Assembly: GCA_938038975.1 (NCBI GenBank)
Contig: CALHVP010000125.1
Coordinates: 1 to 36,047 of the forward strand
Direction of reading: 5' to 3'
Length of the DNA stretch: 36,047 nt
From: an uncultured Maribacter sp.
GTDB taxonomy: Bacteria > Bacteroidota > Bacteroidia > Flavobacteriales > Flavobacteriaceae
Shown in pieces: positions 16,222-25,292 of this stretch (the first letter of the stretch is position 1; each line of letters starts with the position of its first letter). The notes below the pieces were generated by a model. The model ran no database searches. It worked only from the letters and a program-made list of their open reading frames with translations, and was not told the origin of the DNA. The position numbers and the translations under genes were made by a program.

Positions 16222-17715
16222 CTAAGTACGTTTCCAGAAGTAAGGAGTCAACAATATTAACACTGTAAAGAGCTCTAATCTTCCTGCAAGCATTAAGAAT
16301 CCGCACCACCATTTAGCTAAATCTGGGAGACTATTAAAATTGCTTACTGGATTTAAACTACCCAAAGCGGGACCTACATTCCCTAGAGAAGATGCAGCGC
16401 CACCAATAGCAGATTCAAAATCTAAACCTAAGAATCCCAAAACCAAAGCACCAATAACAAACAATAGCATGTAAAGCACAAAAAAGCCTATGAGATTATA
16501 TACTATTTTCTCTTTTACAGTCTTATTGTTATAACGTACGGGTATAACTGCATTAGTATGCAAGGTTCTTTTGAATTCTAAAACTCCATTTTTAATAATT
16601 AACAAATGCCTGATTACTTTTATTCCTCCTGAGGTAGATCCTGCCGAACCACCAACAAAAAAAAGACCAAAGAAAAATATGGTTAAAAACGGAGTCCACT
16701 GCGTAAAATCCGCACTGACAAAACCTGTAGTAGTTACTACAGCAATTACTTGAAATAAAGCATGCCTAAAAGAACTTTCTGCCTGCCCTAAAACCATTGG
16801 ATACCCTGGTGTTAATTCACTAATATCTGCTCTAAAATGGATAACCAAAGCCGCTATAACAGTCGCAGACACGATGAATAATAAGTATAATTTAAACTCT
16901 TCATCTTTAATCACCTTTTGCACTTTTCCTTTAAAAGCAAAATAACTAAGCACAAAATTCGTCCCAGCTAAAAACATAAAGAAGATTATAATATACTGTA
17001 TTAACGGCTCATTGTTCCAATAAGCTACACTTGCGTTTTTAGTAGAAAAACCTCCTGTAGATAAGGTTGCTAGTGCATGATTTATAGCATCGAAAAAAGA
17101 CATCCCTGCCAACTTCAATAAAATAGTTTCAGCAACGGTATATCCTACATAAATCAACCAAAGACGCTTGGCTGTATCTGTTATCCTAGGATGAAGCTTA
17201 TCTGCACTTGGACCAGGAGCCTCGGCTGCAAATAACTGCATACCTCCTATTCCTAGCAAAGGCAAAATAGCAATTGCCAGGACTATAATCCCCATCCCAC
17301 CTATCCAATGCGTTAGACTTCTCCAAAATAAAATACCTTTAGGCATGGATTCTATATCATCCATAATCGATGCGCCTGTGGTAGTGTAACCAGAGATAGT
17401 CTCAAAAAAAGCATTTGTTACATCTGGTATGGCCCCAGAAAAGATATAAGGTAACATTCCCGAAATAGACATGACAATCCACCCAAAAGTCACTATAATA
17501 TAACCCTCTTTTTGTTTCACCTCTTTACGATGACCACGGGTATAATACATTGCAAATACTCCAGCAAACATCGTAGAAATTGAAGCTAATGAAATACTTA
17601 GTGTAGCACCATCCTTATAAACAGCACTTAAGACGGCAGCCAACAACATGAAACCACCATTAAATAGGAGCAAGAGCCCCATAATATGAAATATAATTCT
17701 AGAGTTTAAGCGCAT
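16222..17715 (-). CDS. trkH: Potassium uptake protein TrkH (membrane channel subunit)
   Basis: K+-translocating subunit of the Trk/Ktr superfamily, working with the TrkA regulator encoded just upstream. The 497-aa protein has about ten membrane segments arranged as four M1-P-M2 repeats. The four selectivity-filter loops can be read: SGYTTTGASIM, LATLSTGGFST, VVTTTGFVSA and SSLGNVGPALGS, each with its filter glycine. Start is 1 bp after the trkA stop, so the pair is one operon. The family uses the membrane potential or Na+/H+ to drive uptake. Confidence 0.95.
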   Translation of the reverse strand: MRLNSRIIFHIMGLLLLFNGGFMLLAAVLSAVYKDGATLSISLASISTMFAGVFAMYYTRGHRKEVKQKEGYIIVTFGWIVMSISGMLPYIFSGAIPDVTNAFFETISGYTTTGASIMDDIESMPKGILFWRSLTHWIGGMGIIVLAIAILPLLGIGGMQLFAAEAPGPSADKLHPRITDTAKRLWLIYVGYTVAETILLKLAGMSFFDAINHALATLSTGGFSTKNASVAYWNNEPLIQYIIIFFMFLAGTNFVLSYFAFKGKVQKVIKDEEFKLYLLFIVSATVIAALVIHFRADISELTPGYPMVLGQAESSFRHALFQVIAVVTTTGFVSADFTQWTPFLTIFFFGLFFVGGSAGSTSGGIKVIRHLLIIKNGVLEFKRTLHTNAVIPVRYNNKTVKEKIVYNLIGFFVLYMLLFVIGALVLGFLGLDFESAIGGAASSLGNVGPALGSLNPVSNFNSLPDLAKWWCGFLMLAGRLELFTVLILLTPYFWKRT

Positions 17716-17716
17716 G

Positions 17717-19066
17717 TTAAAGGAACATTCGTTCTATTTTTGGTATTTCTTCTGGAAGACAACAAACCACTACCCTATCCCCGGCCATAATTTCAAATCC
17801 ACCGAGAGCAATAATTCCTTCACCACCTCTTACAACTCCTCCAATAGTAGCATCTTTTGGAAAGTTAAGATCCCTTATAGCTGAGCCAGTAACACGGGAG
17901 TCCTTTTTCACAATAAACTCTAATATTTCTGCATTTAAATTATTCAAACGCATCATAGCAACAACCTCTCCTCTTCTTATATGTCTAAAAATATTATTAG
18001 CAGCGAGTAATTTTTTATTTATCAACGTATCGATGCCTATAGAATGTGAGAGTTGAAAATAATCCATATTCTCTACTAAGGCTATCGTCTTCTTTATATG
18101 CTTAGATTTAGCAACCAAACATGACATGATATTAGTTTCTGAGTTACCAGTGACTGCAATAAAAGCATCCATAGATTCAAGGCTTTCTTCATCCAATAGC
18201 TCTACATTTCTTCCATCACCATTTATAACCAAAGCGTTAGGTAAATCATCAGCAAGGTCAAAAGCTTTTTCTTTATTCTTCTCAATCAGCTTAACATTAA
18301 ATTTATTATTACATAAATCTCTTGCCGTTTTGTAGCCAACCTTACTACCGCCTAAAATCATAACATTCTTAATGTCTTCTTTCTTTTTACCAGTAAGTTT
18401 ATAGAGTTCGTCTACACCTTCTTTTACGGTAATAAAATAGACCTGATCACCTTCTTTAAAAACGGTATCACCTCTTGGAATTACAGTGTACTGTGTTCCC
18501 ATACGTTGCAAAGCAATGGGCATAAAGTGAAGTTCAGGAAAGATATTTGCTGCTTCTTTTACCATTTTACCAACAAACGGGGCAGACTTTGGTAACGAAA
18601 CTCCAACCATAATCAATTTACCATCATCAAACTCAAACGTATCATTAAATGCAGATTTGTTTAATAGTAATTGTATTTCAGTCGCAGCTAACTCTTCTGG
18701 AGAAATAAGCTCATCTATACCCAACTCAGAAAATTGAAGTAATTCTTTATGATCAATAAACTCTGTATTAGAAATTCTAGCTATAGTCTGCTTACAACCT
18801 AATTGTTTAGCTAACATACAAAGGGTAATGTTTGTAGTCTCAGAGGACGTAACACCTATAACTAAATCTGATTCTTCTACCCGCGCATCTTTAAGTACCG
18901 AAATAGAAGTAGCATCACCTTTAAGAACCCTAATATCTAAATGATTGTCTGCATAAGAAAGACTCTCCTTATTGGTATCAATTAAAGTGATGTTTTGTGA
19001 TTCGTAGGAAAGCAATTTGGCCAAATGAAATCCCACTTCGCCCGCACCTGCAATAATAATTTTCAT
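17717..19066 (-). CDS. trkA: Potassium uptake regulator TrkA (two RCK domains)
   Basis: Cytoplasmic nucleotide-binding gate of the Trk system. The 449-aa protein is a tandem duplication: Rossmann (TrkA_N) domain 1 starting IIAGAGEVGFHLA with its adenine-ribose acid in LIDTNKE, then TrkA_C; Rossmann domain 2 starting MILGGSKVGYKTA with LIEKNKE, then a second TrkA_C ending in AGDRVVVCCLPEEI. This is the usual full-length TrkA, not a single-domain KtrA. First gene of the trkA-trkH operon; divergent from menG across 229 bp, in which I found no clear minus-strand promoter. Confidence 0.95.
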   Translation of the reverse strand: MKIIIAGAGEVGFHLAKLLSYESQNITLIDTNKESLSYADNHLDIRVLKGDATSISVLKDARVEESDLVIGVTSSETTNITLCMLAKQLGCKQTIARISNTEFIDHKELLQFSELGIDELISPEELAATEIQLLLNKSAFNDTFEFDDGKLIMVGVSLPKSAPFVGKMVKEAANIFPELHFMPIALQRMGTQYTVIPRGDTVFKEGDQVYFITVKEGVDELYKLTGKKKEDIKNVMILGGSKVGYKTARDLCNNKFNVKLIEKNKEKAFDLADDLPNALVINGDGRNVELLDEESLESMDAFIAVTGNSETNIMSCLVAKSKHIKKTIALVENMDYFQLSHSIGIDTLINKKLLAANNIFRHIRRGEVVAMMRLNNLNAEILEFIVKKDSRVTGSAIRDLNFPKDATIGGVVRGGEGIIALGGFEIMAGDRVVVCCLPEEIPKIERMFL

Positions 19067-19275
19067 TTAATTAATTAGATTACCTATCTGTAGTATTCAA
19101 AACGATTTTTCACCTGATACTATTGTACTAGTAGTAATCGTACAGACAGTTTAGGTCTTAAATTTAGTGCGAAATTACATAATTTTATTAGGTTATGTTT
19201 TATTTTACTTTAATTATACTATGCCTTTGATCTAATCATAATATGAAATAAAAGGAAGTCTACAAGGCTATTTTG

Positions 19276-19283
19276 TATCTTTG
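19276..19283 (+). promoter_or_regulatory. Bacteroidota -7 element (TATCTTTG) ahead of menG
   Basis: TATCTTTG matches TAnnTTTG. The expected start lies near 19289, only about 7 bases before the ATG, so the leader would be very short. Confidence 0.5.
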
Positions 19284-19295
19284 TAAAAAAAAATC

Positions 19296-20027
19296 ATGCC
19301 CGAAAAGGTTACCCCATACAAAGACTCTAAACTTGGAAAAAAAGAACAGGTTACTAAAATGTTCGATACAATTTCAAAAGATTATGATGGCCTAAATAGG
19401 GTTATATCGTTTGGTATAGACATAAAATGGAGAAAAAGAGTTGTTGCCATTCTTAAAAAAGAGAACCCTCAATCTATATTGGACATTGCAACAGGAACCG
19501 GTGACTTAGCAATAGCTTTAGTAAAAACTGGTGCTGAGAAAATAGTTGGATTAGATATTTCACCCGGAATGCTGGACGTGGGAAAAGATAAGATAACAAA
19601 TAAAAAACTTAACAAAACTATTGAAATGGTGGTTGGGGATAGCGAAAATTTATCATTTTCAGATAACTCTTTCGACGCTGTAACCGTTTCATTTGGGGTT
19701 CGAAACTTCGAAAGCTTAGAAACTGGTTTATCAGAAGTTTTAAGGGTACTAAAACCAAAGGGATCGCTTGTAATTCTTGAAACCTCCGTGCCTACAAAAA
19801 CTCCTTACAAGCAAGGCTACCGGTTATACACAAAATATATCCTCCCAGTAATAGGCAAGGTGTTTTCTAAAGATAACTCTGCGTATGGCTACCTAAGTGA
19901 ATCCGCAGCAGTTTTTCCACATGGCGAAACCTTCAACAATATTTTAAGTAAAATTGGGTTTATAGAAGTAACCAATAAACCTCAGACATTTGGGGTAGCA
20001 TCTATTTATACTGCTAAAAAACCGTAG
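19296..20027 (+). CDS. menG: Demethylmenaquinone methyltransferase (UbiE/MenG family)
   Basis: SAM-dependent C-methyltransferase that converts demethylmenaquinone to menaquinone, the quinone expected as the Nqr electron acceptor in this phylum. The 243-aa protein has the family signatures [23 protein letters not shown], the SAM loop [35 protein letters not shown] and [14 protein letters not shown]. The same family in proteobacteria also serves ubiquinone (ubiE); menaquinone is inferred from the phylum. It is followed after 66 bp by porT, an order often seen in flavobacteria. Confidence 0.94.
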   Translation: MPEKVTPYKDSKLGKKEQVTKMFDTISKDYDGLNRVISFGIDIKWRKRVVAILKKENPQSILDIATGTGDLAIALVKTGAEKIVGLDISPGMLDVGKDKITNKKLNKTIEMVVGDSENLSFSDNSFDAVTVSFGVRNFESLETGLSEVLRVLKPKGSLVILETSVPTKTPYKQGYRLYTKYILPVIGKVFSKDNSAYGYLSESAAVFPHGETFNNILSKIGFIEVTNKPQTFGVASIYTAKKP

Positions 20028-20093
20028 TGTTTTAATTATAGAACACAAGTTCATTTAGCGCTAGTTAAAATAGGTTGTTGTAATTACTGCTAA

Positions 20094-20789
20094 ATGAAGA
20101 AATGGATTTTTATAGGTGTGGTTTTATTAGTTACCACCCAAGCTATAACCGCTCAGTTTAATGAAAATCCCGTTCCAAATAAGGAGAACGAGGATAAAAA
20201 ATTCTTAAACTATGGGTATTTCTTAGGTTTTAATCAATACGATTTTAAGTTTGACTACATAGACAATGATAGAGATATTCTTACTACAAAAACCTTGGGT
20301 TTTAACGTTGGACTTATTGGCGAAATGCGCTTGAATGAATTTCTAGACCTTCGTATTGAACCGGGATTACATTACAGTTCAAGGACTATAGGATTTCCTG
20401 GTTTTGAAGAGGAGCGAGATGCCATTAGAGAAATAAAATCTACCTACATCAACTTCCCATTACTTTTAAAAGCAAGTGCCCGTAGAATAGGAAACTGGAA
20501 ACCATTTGTGATTGGAGGAGGCTCTATGTCCTTAAATTTGGGTAGTAATGAAACTAGCTTGGACGATAATTCAGCAGGTAATTTTCGAATGACAAAATGG
20601 GTTTATAATTACGAACTTGGTTTTGGTATTGATTTTTACTTAGAATACTTCAAGTTTAGTCCTTCCATAAGAGGTGTCTTTGCATTGACCGATGAGTTAA
20701 TTAGAGATAATGACCCTAATAGTCCTTGGACAGGAAACGTAGACGCAATGAAAACAAGAGGTATTTTTGTGAATTTTACATTTGAATAA
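20094..20789 (+). CDS. porT: Type IX secretion outer-membrane protein PorT/SprT
   Basis: The 231-aa product has a signal peptide (cut near ITAQ-F, residue 21) and alternating beta-strand pattern of a small eight-stranded outer-membrane barrel (GYFLGFNQYDF, TLGFNVGLIGEMRLN, LDLRIEPGLHYSSR, YELGFGIDFYLEYF). PorT (SprT in Flavobacterium) is needed for T9SS secretion and gliding. The placement next to ubiE/menG is the same as in other flavobacteria, which helps separate it from generic porin-family proteins. Its stop codon is only 4 bp from the stop of the convergent methyltransferase gene. Confidence 0.85.
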   Translation: MKKWIFIGVVLLVTTQAITAQFNENPVPNKENEDKKFLNYGYFLGFNQYDFKFDYIDNDRDILTTKTLGFNVGLIGEMRLNEFLDLRIEPGLHYSSRTIGFPGFEEERDAIREIKSTYINFPLLLKASARRIGNWKPFVIGGGSMSLNLGSNETSLDDNSAGNFRMTKWVYNYELGFGIDFYLEYFKFSPSIRGVFALTDELIRDNDPNSPWTGNVDAMKTRGIFVNFTFE

Positions 20790-20803
20790 GAATTTAAATT
20801 CTT
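20788..20803. repeat. 16-bp perfect palindrome across two convergent stop codons
   Basis: AAGAATTTAAATTCTT covers the TAA of porT and the TAA of the opposing methyltransferase gene. As RNA it could form at most a 6-bp AU-rich hairpin with a TTAA loop; no T-run follows on the plus strand. Confidence 0.5.
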
Positions 20804-21513
20804 CGCAATTCATTTAATAAAATTGCTGTAGCTGTTCCTACGTTTAAACTTTCTGTAGTCTCTTTACCATATTGAGGTATGCTAATCTGGTGACTACATA
20901 AATTTTTAACTTCAGCAGATATACCCTTTCCTTCATTACCCATAACTAGTATCCCACTTTTAGGCATTTGATTTGTATAAACCGAGGTCCCATTCATAAA
21001 AGAACCAAAAATAGGCAATGAAGTTGCCCCTAAAAATAACTCTAAATCTGTATACGTAATGTTTATTCTAGCAATAGAACCCATTGTAGCTTGAAGTACT
21101 TTTGGGTTATAACAATCTACAGTCTCATTAGAACATACTATGTTTTTTATACCAAACCAGTCGCATAATCTTATGATAGTACCTAAATTTCCTGGATCCT
21201 GAACACCATCTAGAACCAAAATCCAATCATTAAAATTAACTGAAACAGGGGCTAATGTGTAAAAAACTCCCAGTACTCCATTTGGGTTTTTAAGCGCACT
21301 CATTTGCTGTAATTCTTTCTGACTTACATTAATGGTCTTGGTGTGCAGAACGTCTAAGTTCACATTGGAAACATATACCCCATATACTTTAACACCAAAA
21401 TTCAGAAGCTCCTCTACTGCCTTTTTACCCTCTATAACAAACAGTCCATGCTCATTTCGGCACTTTTTTTGCTGTAGGCTTTTTATAAGTTTCAATTCAC
21501 TTTTAACAACCAT
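20794..21513 (-). CDS. TrmH/SpoU-family RNA 2'-O-methyltransferase
   Basis: A 239-aa SPOUT-class methyltransferase. An N-terminal substrate-binding domain (LIKSLQQKKCRNEHGLFVIEGKKAVEEL, cited as FVIEGKKAVEEL) is followed by the knotted SPOUT domain with motif 1 LDGVQDPGNLGTIIRLCDWF, motif 2 LVMGNEGKGIS and motif 3 ISIPQYGKETTESLNVGTA. This layout is the RlmB-like group that modifies rRNA or tRNA ribose; the exact target nucleotide cannot be given. It is divergent from tamL with only 24 bp between start codons and convergent with porT. Confidence 0.9.
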   Translation of the reverse strand: MVVKSELKLIKSLQQKKCRNEHGLFVIEGKKAVEELLNFGVKVYGVYVSNVNLDVLHTKTINVSQKELQQMSALKNPNGVLGVFYTLAPVSVNFNDWILVLDGVQDPGNLGTIIRLCDWFGIKNIVCSNETVDCYNPKVLQATMGSIARINITYTDLELFLGATSLPIFGSFMNGTSVYTNQMPKSGILVMGNEGKGISAEVKNLCSHQISIPQYGKETTESLNVGTATAILLNELRRI

Positions 21514-21523
21514 TCAAATAATG

Positions 21524-21531
21524 TATTTTTG
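21524..21531 (+). promoter_or_regulatory. -7-like element (TATTTTTG) immediately before tamL
   Basis: TATTTTTG matches TAnnTTTG and would start transcription at about 21537, at or next to the tamL ATG (21538), suggesting a leaderless or nearly leaderless mRNA. Confidence 0.4.
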
Positions 21532-21537
21532 ATTTCT

Positions 21538-24144
21538 ATGAACGCGGCACTATGCTTTAAAAATAACTTAGCTAAAATAAGCTTATTCTCGCTTTTAGCA
21601 ATGGCTGTGCTGTCTTGTAATTCTCTCAAAAAAATTGATGATGATGAGTATTTAGTTGCTAAAAATACTTTAATGGTAGATACGCTTCAAATAAAAAATG
21701 AAGCAATACAAAGTTTAATCTATCAAAAACCCAACGCTGCTCTAGCTGGCTACCCTTTGCGACTTAACCTGTATAATCTTGCTAAAGAAAATCCAGATTC
21801 ACTATATCAATCTTGGCTAAACGAGAAACCAAATAGAAAAAAAAGATTAACAAATGCCTTATCCTCAAAACAGGTTGATCGCTTAGGGAAATCATTTTTA
21901 GTTTCAGGATTAAGCAACTGGCTAAAAGATATTGGCGAAGCTCCTGTGGTTCTTGACACGGTAAAAACTAGAAGAAGTTTAGGCCGTCTAAAGGCATACT
22001 ATGATAGTAAAGGATACTTTAACAACACTACTACATATAGTATAGACTCTACTGGGCGTAAACAACGTGCAGAAATAACCTACCAAATACATCTTGGAAA
22101 ACCTTTTGTAATAGATTCCATTTCTAATGAGATTTCTTCAAAAGCAATTGATTCTATTTATTTTATAAATGAGGGCCAATCTTTAATCAAAAAAGGCGAA
22201 ATATTTGATTTAGACAAGTTCAATGCAGAAAGAGAACGATTGACTACTATATTTAGAAACAGTGGAATACGAAAATTTCAAGAAAGCTCCATTAGTTTTG
22301 ACTTACCATCCGATACAACTGTTCAAGGAAATGATCAAAAAATAAATGTAAACCTAAACATAGAAGACTTTAAACAGCGGGGCGAAAATCAAGTAACAAC
22401 TACCGAATATAAGGTAGAAACATTGAACAATATAGAAGTGTATACAGATTATCTTTCATCGGATAACAAAAACGAACTTAACTCCGTAACGTATGGAGAT
22501 TATACCATTTACTATTCTGACAAATTTCAGATAAAACCAAAAACCTTAGCAAACGCAATATTTTTCCAAAAAGGGAATACTTATAGAGATATAGATAAAA
22601 TAAGAACATCTAGACAACTGAATAGTTTAAACGTATTTAAATACCCTAGTATAATTTTTAAGGAAGATAGTTTATCGAATAAAGTAAATGCAAATATCTA
22701 TCTAGCACCAAAAACTAAATATTCTCTAGGAACCAATTTTGAAGTAAGTAGGTCTAATATTAGAAGATTAGGTGTTGGAGCAAGCGCATCTTTACTAATT
22801 AGAAACATTTTTAAAGGAGCAGAAAATTTAAGCATCTCAGCAGATGGCACATTTGGCTTATTAAGTAGCCCATCTTTCCAAGAAGATTTTTTCTCAGAGA
22901 TTGGAGGAGACATCACCTTAGATTTTCCAAGAATTTGGTTTCCTTTCATAAATACATCAAAGCTTATTCCAAATTACACCTTACCAAAAACAAGAATTGC
23001 TGTTGGTACTAGCTTCCAAAGAAACATAGGCCTGGATAAGCAAACCTTGAACAGTGTATTAAGTTATAATTGGACACCATCTGAGTTTAAAAAAAATGCT
23101 ATTGAATTACTAAATATTCAATTTGTACGAAATGTAAATAGTAATCGCTTTTTTAATGTTTATGAGAACACATACAATGAACTAAATAGAATTGCTACTG
23201 AAGATGATATAGAGGTTAATCCACTTTACTTTAATGAAGATGGAAATCTTACCACCCCAATTGAAGCAGTTGATTCAGATACTATTGGAACAGATAATTT
23301 TATTACTGATGTTATCAATGGAGTTATTCCTATTTCCTCAAACGGGTTATCACAAACCGACTTAGATGAGGTTAAAAGCATACGCGAACGTGAAACAAGA
23401 CTTACAGAAAATAATTTAATTTTCACTACCAACTACACCTTTAATAAAAATAATAGAAAAGGAATTTCTGATAACAATTTTTATCAGTTTCGTTTTAAAT
23501 TAGAAAGCGCTGGTAATTTATTATCCGGCTTATCCAATATAGTTCCATTTAACGAGAAAGATGATCAACTTTTAGTCTTTAATGTTCCTTTTTCCCAGTA
23601 TATAAAAACAGAATTTGATTATGTGAAATACTGGGATTTATCTAGATCTAATGTGTTAGCTGCTCGTAGTTTCTTTGGTATTGCTATTCCTTATGGAAAT
23701 TCTAATAACATTCCGTTTGTACGTAGTTACTTTGGAGGTGGGTCAAACGACAACAGAGCCTGGTTTCCGTATTCTTTAGGTCCTGGAAGAACTTCTGCTG
23801 TTAATGATTTTAATGAGGCAAACCTTAAACTAGCGCTAAATCTAGAATATCGTTTTCCAATTGCTGGAGATATCAACGGAGCAATTTTTGCAGATGCAGG
23901 AAATATTTGGAATGTTTTTGATGATGTAGAAGATCCTAATGCAACATTTAATGGACTGTCCTCATTAAAAGACATAGCCCTTGGTTCAGGATTTGGCCTT
24001 CGTTATGATTTAACGTATTTCTTATTTCGAGTAGACCTTGGTTTCAAAACCTATAACCCAGCTGAGGAACAATCAAAAAGATGGTTTAGGGACTATAATT
24101 TTGCGAATTCCGTACTACAAATAGGTATCAACTATCCTTTTTAA
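21538..24144 (+). CDS. tamL: TamL-type translocation and assembly lipoprotein (BamA/TamA superfamily)
   Basis: Outer-membrane assembly protein of the Omp85 superfamily that in Bacteroidota works with TamB. I start it at ATG 21538 (868 aa), because the longer frame begins with a TTG inside a promoter element. A lipoprotein signal ends VLSC with the lipidated cysteine at residue 27, a feature that separates TamL from BamA. POTRA-like segments follow (for example RRSLGRLKAYYDSKGYFN, about residues 140-160), then a long C-terminal beta barrel with VRSYFGGGSNDNRAWFP and the terminal strand VLQIGINYPF ending in Phe. TamB is not in the window. Confidence 0.87.
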   Translation: MNAALCFKNNLAKISLFSLLAMAVLSCNSLKKIDDDEYLVAKNTLMVDTLQIKNEAIQSLIYQKPNAALAGYPLRLNLYNLAKENPDSLYQSWLNEKPNRKKRLTNALSSKQVDRLGKSFLVSGLSNWLKDIGEAPVVLDTVKTRRSLGRLKAYYDSKGYFNNTTTYSIDSTGRKQRAEITYQIHLGKPFVIDSISNEISSKAIDSIYFINEGQSLIKKGEIFDLDKFNAERERLTTIFRNSGIRKFQESSISFDLPSDTTVQGNDQKINVNLNIEDFKQRGENQVTTTEYKVETLNNIEVYTDYLSSDNKNELNSVTYGDYTIYYSDKFQIKPKTLANAIFFQKGNTYRDIDKIRTSRQLNSLNVFKYPSIIFKEDSLSNKVNANIYLAPKTKYSLGTNFEVSRSNIRRLGVGASASLLIRNIFKGAENLSISADGTFGLLSSPSFQEDFFSEIGGDITLDFPRIWFPFINTSKLIPNYTLPKTRIAVGTSFQRNIGLDKQTLNSVLSYNWTPSEFKKNAIELLNIQFVRNVNSNRFFNVYENTYNELNRIATEDDIEVNPLYFNEDGNLTTPIEAVDSDTIGTDNFITDVINGVIPISSNGLSQTDLDEVKSIRERETRLTENNLIFTTNYTFNKNNRKGISDNNFYQFRFKLESAGNLLSGLSNIVPFNEKDDQLLVFNVPFSQYIKTEFDYVKYWDLSRSNVLAARSFFGIAIPYGNSNNIPFVRSYFGGGSNDNRAWFPYSLGPGRTSAVNDFNEANLKLALNLEYRFPIAGDINGAIFADAGNIWNVFDDVEDPNATFNGLSSLKDIALGSGFGLRYDLTYFLFRVDLGFKTYNPAEEQSKRWFRDYNFANSVLQIGINYPF

Positions 24145-24159
24145 GTCTAATTCTTTTGT

Positions 24160-24167
24160 TACTTTTG
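24160..24167 (+). promoter_or_regulatory. Bacteroidota -7 element (TACTTTTG) ahead of fbaA
   Basis: TACTTTTG matches TAnnTTTG; the predicted start near 24173 leaves a leader of about 29 bases to the fbaA ATG. Confidence 0.45.
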
Positions 24168-24201
24168 CTTCTTAAATTTTAGAAACTAAAGATTAAAAGA
24201 T

Positions 24202-25269
24202 ATGGCTCACAACATTAAACCTGGAGTTGCTACCGGAGACCAAGTTCAAGAAATTTTCAACTACGCAAAAGAAAAAGGATTTGCATTACCAGCAGTTAAT
24301 GTAATAGGTTCCAATACCATAAATGGTGTTTTAGAAACTGCTGCAAGTTTAAACGCCCCTGTTATTATACAATTCTCTAATGGTGGAGCGCAGTTTAACG
24401 CCGGTAAGGGTTTATCAAACGAGGGGCAAAATGCAGCCATTCAAGGAGCTATTGCTGGTGCAAAACATGTACACCAATTAGCGGAGGCTTATGGAGCTAC
24501 AGTAATTTTACATACAGATCATTGTGCTAAAAAATTATTACCATGGATAGATGGTTTATTAGATGCTAGTGAAAAGCACTATGCAGAAACTGGAAAATCT
24601 CTATTTAGCTCACACATGATTGATCTTTCAGAAGAACCTTTAGAAGAAAACATAGAAATATGTAAAGGTTATTTAGAAAGAATGAGCAAAATGGAAATGA
24701 CCTTAGAAATAGAACTAGGTATTACCGGTGGTGAGGAAGATGGTGTTGACAATTCAGATGTTGATGATTCTAAGTTATACACACAACCAGAAGAAGTAGC
24801 TTATGCTTACGAGGAGCTTTCTAAAGTAAGTCCAAAATTCACAATTGCTGCTGCTTTCGGAAACGTTCATGGTGTATACAAGCCAGGAAACGTAAAACTT
24901 ACTCCTAAGATATTATTAAACTCTCAAGAATACATTTCTAAAAAATACGGAGTAGAGCATAATCATATTGATTTTGTATTTCACGGAGGTTCTGGATCAA
25001 CAGTTGAAGAAATCAGAGAAGGTATTAGTTACGGTGTTATCAAAATGAATATTGATACCGATCTTCAATATGCATTTTTATCTGGTGTTAGAGATTACGT
25101 CCAAGACAATAAAGATTTTCTACAAACACAAATAGGTAACCCTAAAGGCTCAGACGAACCTAACAAAAAATTCTACGATCCTAGAGTATGGTTACGTAGC
25201 GGTGAAACCACATTTGTGGACCGATTAAAAAAGGCTTTTGAAGACTTAAATAACGTAAACACGTTATAA
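24202..25269 (+). CDS. fbaA: Class II fructose-bisphosphate aldolase
   Basis: Zn-dependent aldolase of glycolysis and gluconeogenesis, splitting fructose 1,6-bisphosphate into DHAP and glyceraldehyde 3-phosphate. The 355-aa length and motifs indicate the class IIA (E. coli FbaA-like) type: HTDHCAKKLLPW with the catalytic Asp106 and zinc ligand His107, EIELGITGGEEDGVDN, AAAFGNVHGVYKPGN, VFHGGSGS and KMNIDTDLQYAF. It is followed after 23 bp by accD, suggesting co-transcription. Confidence 0.96.
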   Translation: MAHNIKPGVATGDQVQEIFNYAKEKGFALPAVNVIGSNTINGVLETAASLNAPVIIQFSNGGAQFNAGKGLSNEGQNAAIQGAIAGAKHVHQLAEAYGATVILHTDHCAKKLLPWIDGLLDASEKHYAETGKSLFSSHMIDLSEEPLEENIEICKGYLERMSKMEMTLEIELGITGGEEDGVDNSDVDDSKLYTQPEEVAYAYEELSKVSPKFTIAAAFGNVHGVYKPGNVKLTPKILLNSQEYISKKYGVEHNHIDFVFHGGSGSTVEEIREGISYGVIKMNIDTDLQYAFLSGVRDYVQDNKDFLQTQIGNPKGSDEPNKKFYDPRVWLRSGETTFVDRLKKAFEDLNNVNTL

Positions 25270-25292
25270 TCCCTTAGGAACTAACTCTAAAT

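Noticed and set aside
21529-21537. TTG start of tamL three codons upstream
   Set aside because: The TTG is part of the TATTTTTG promoter element; the ATG at 21538 gives the proper lipoprotein signal.
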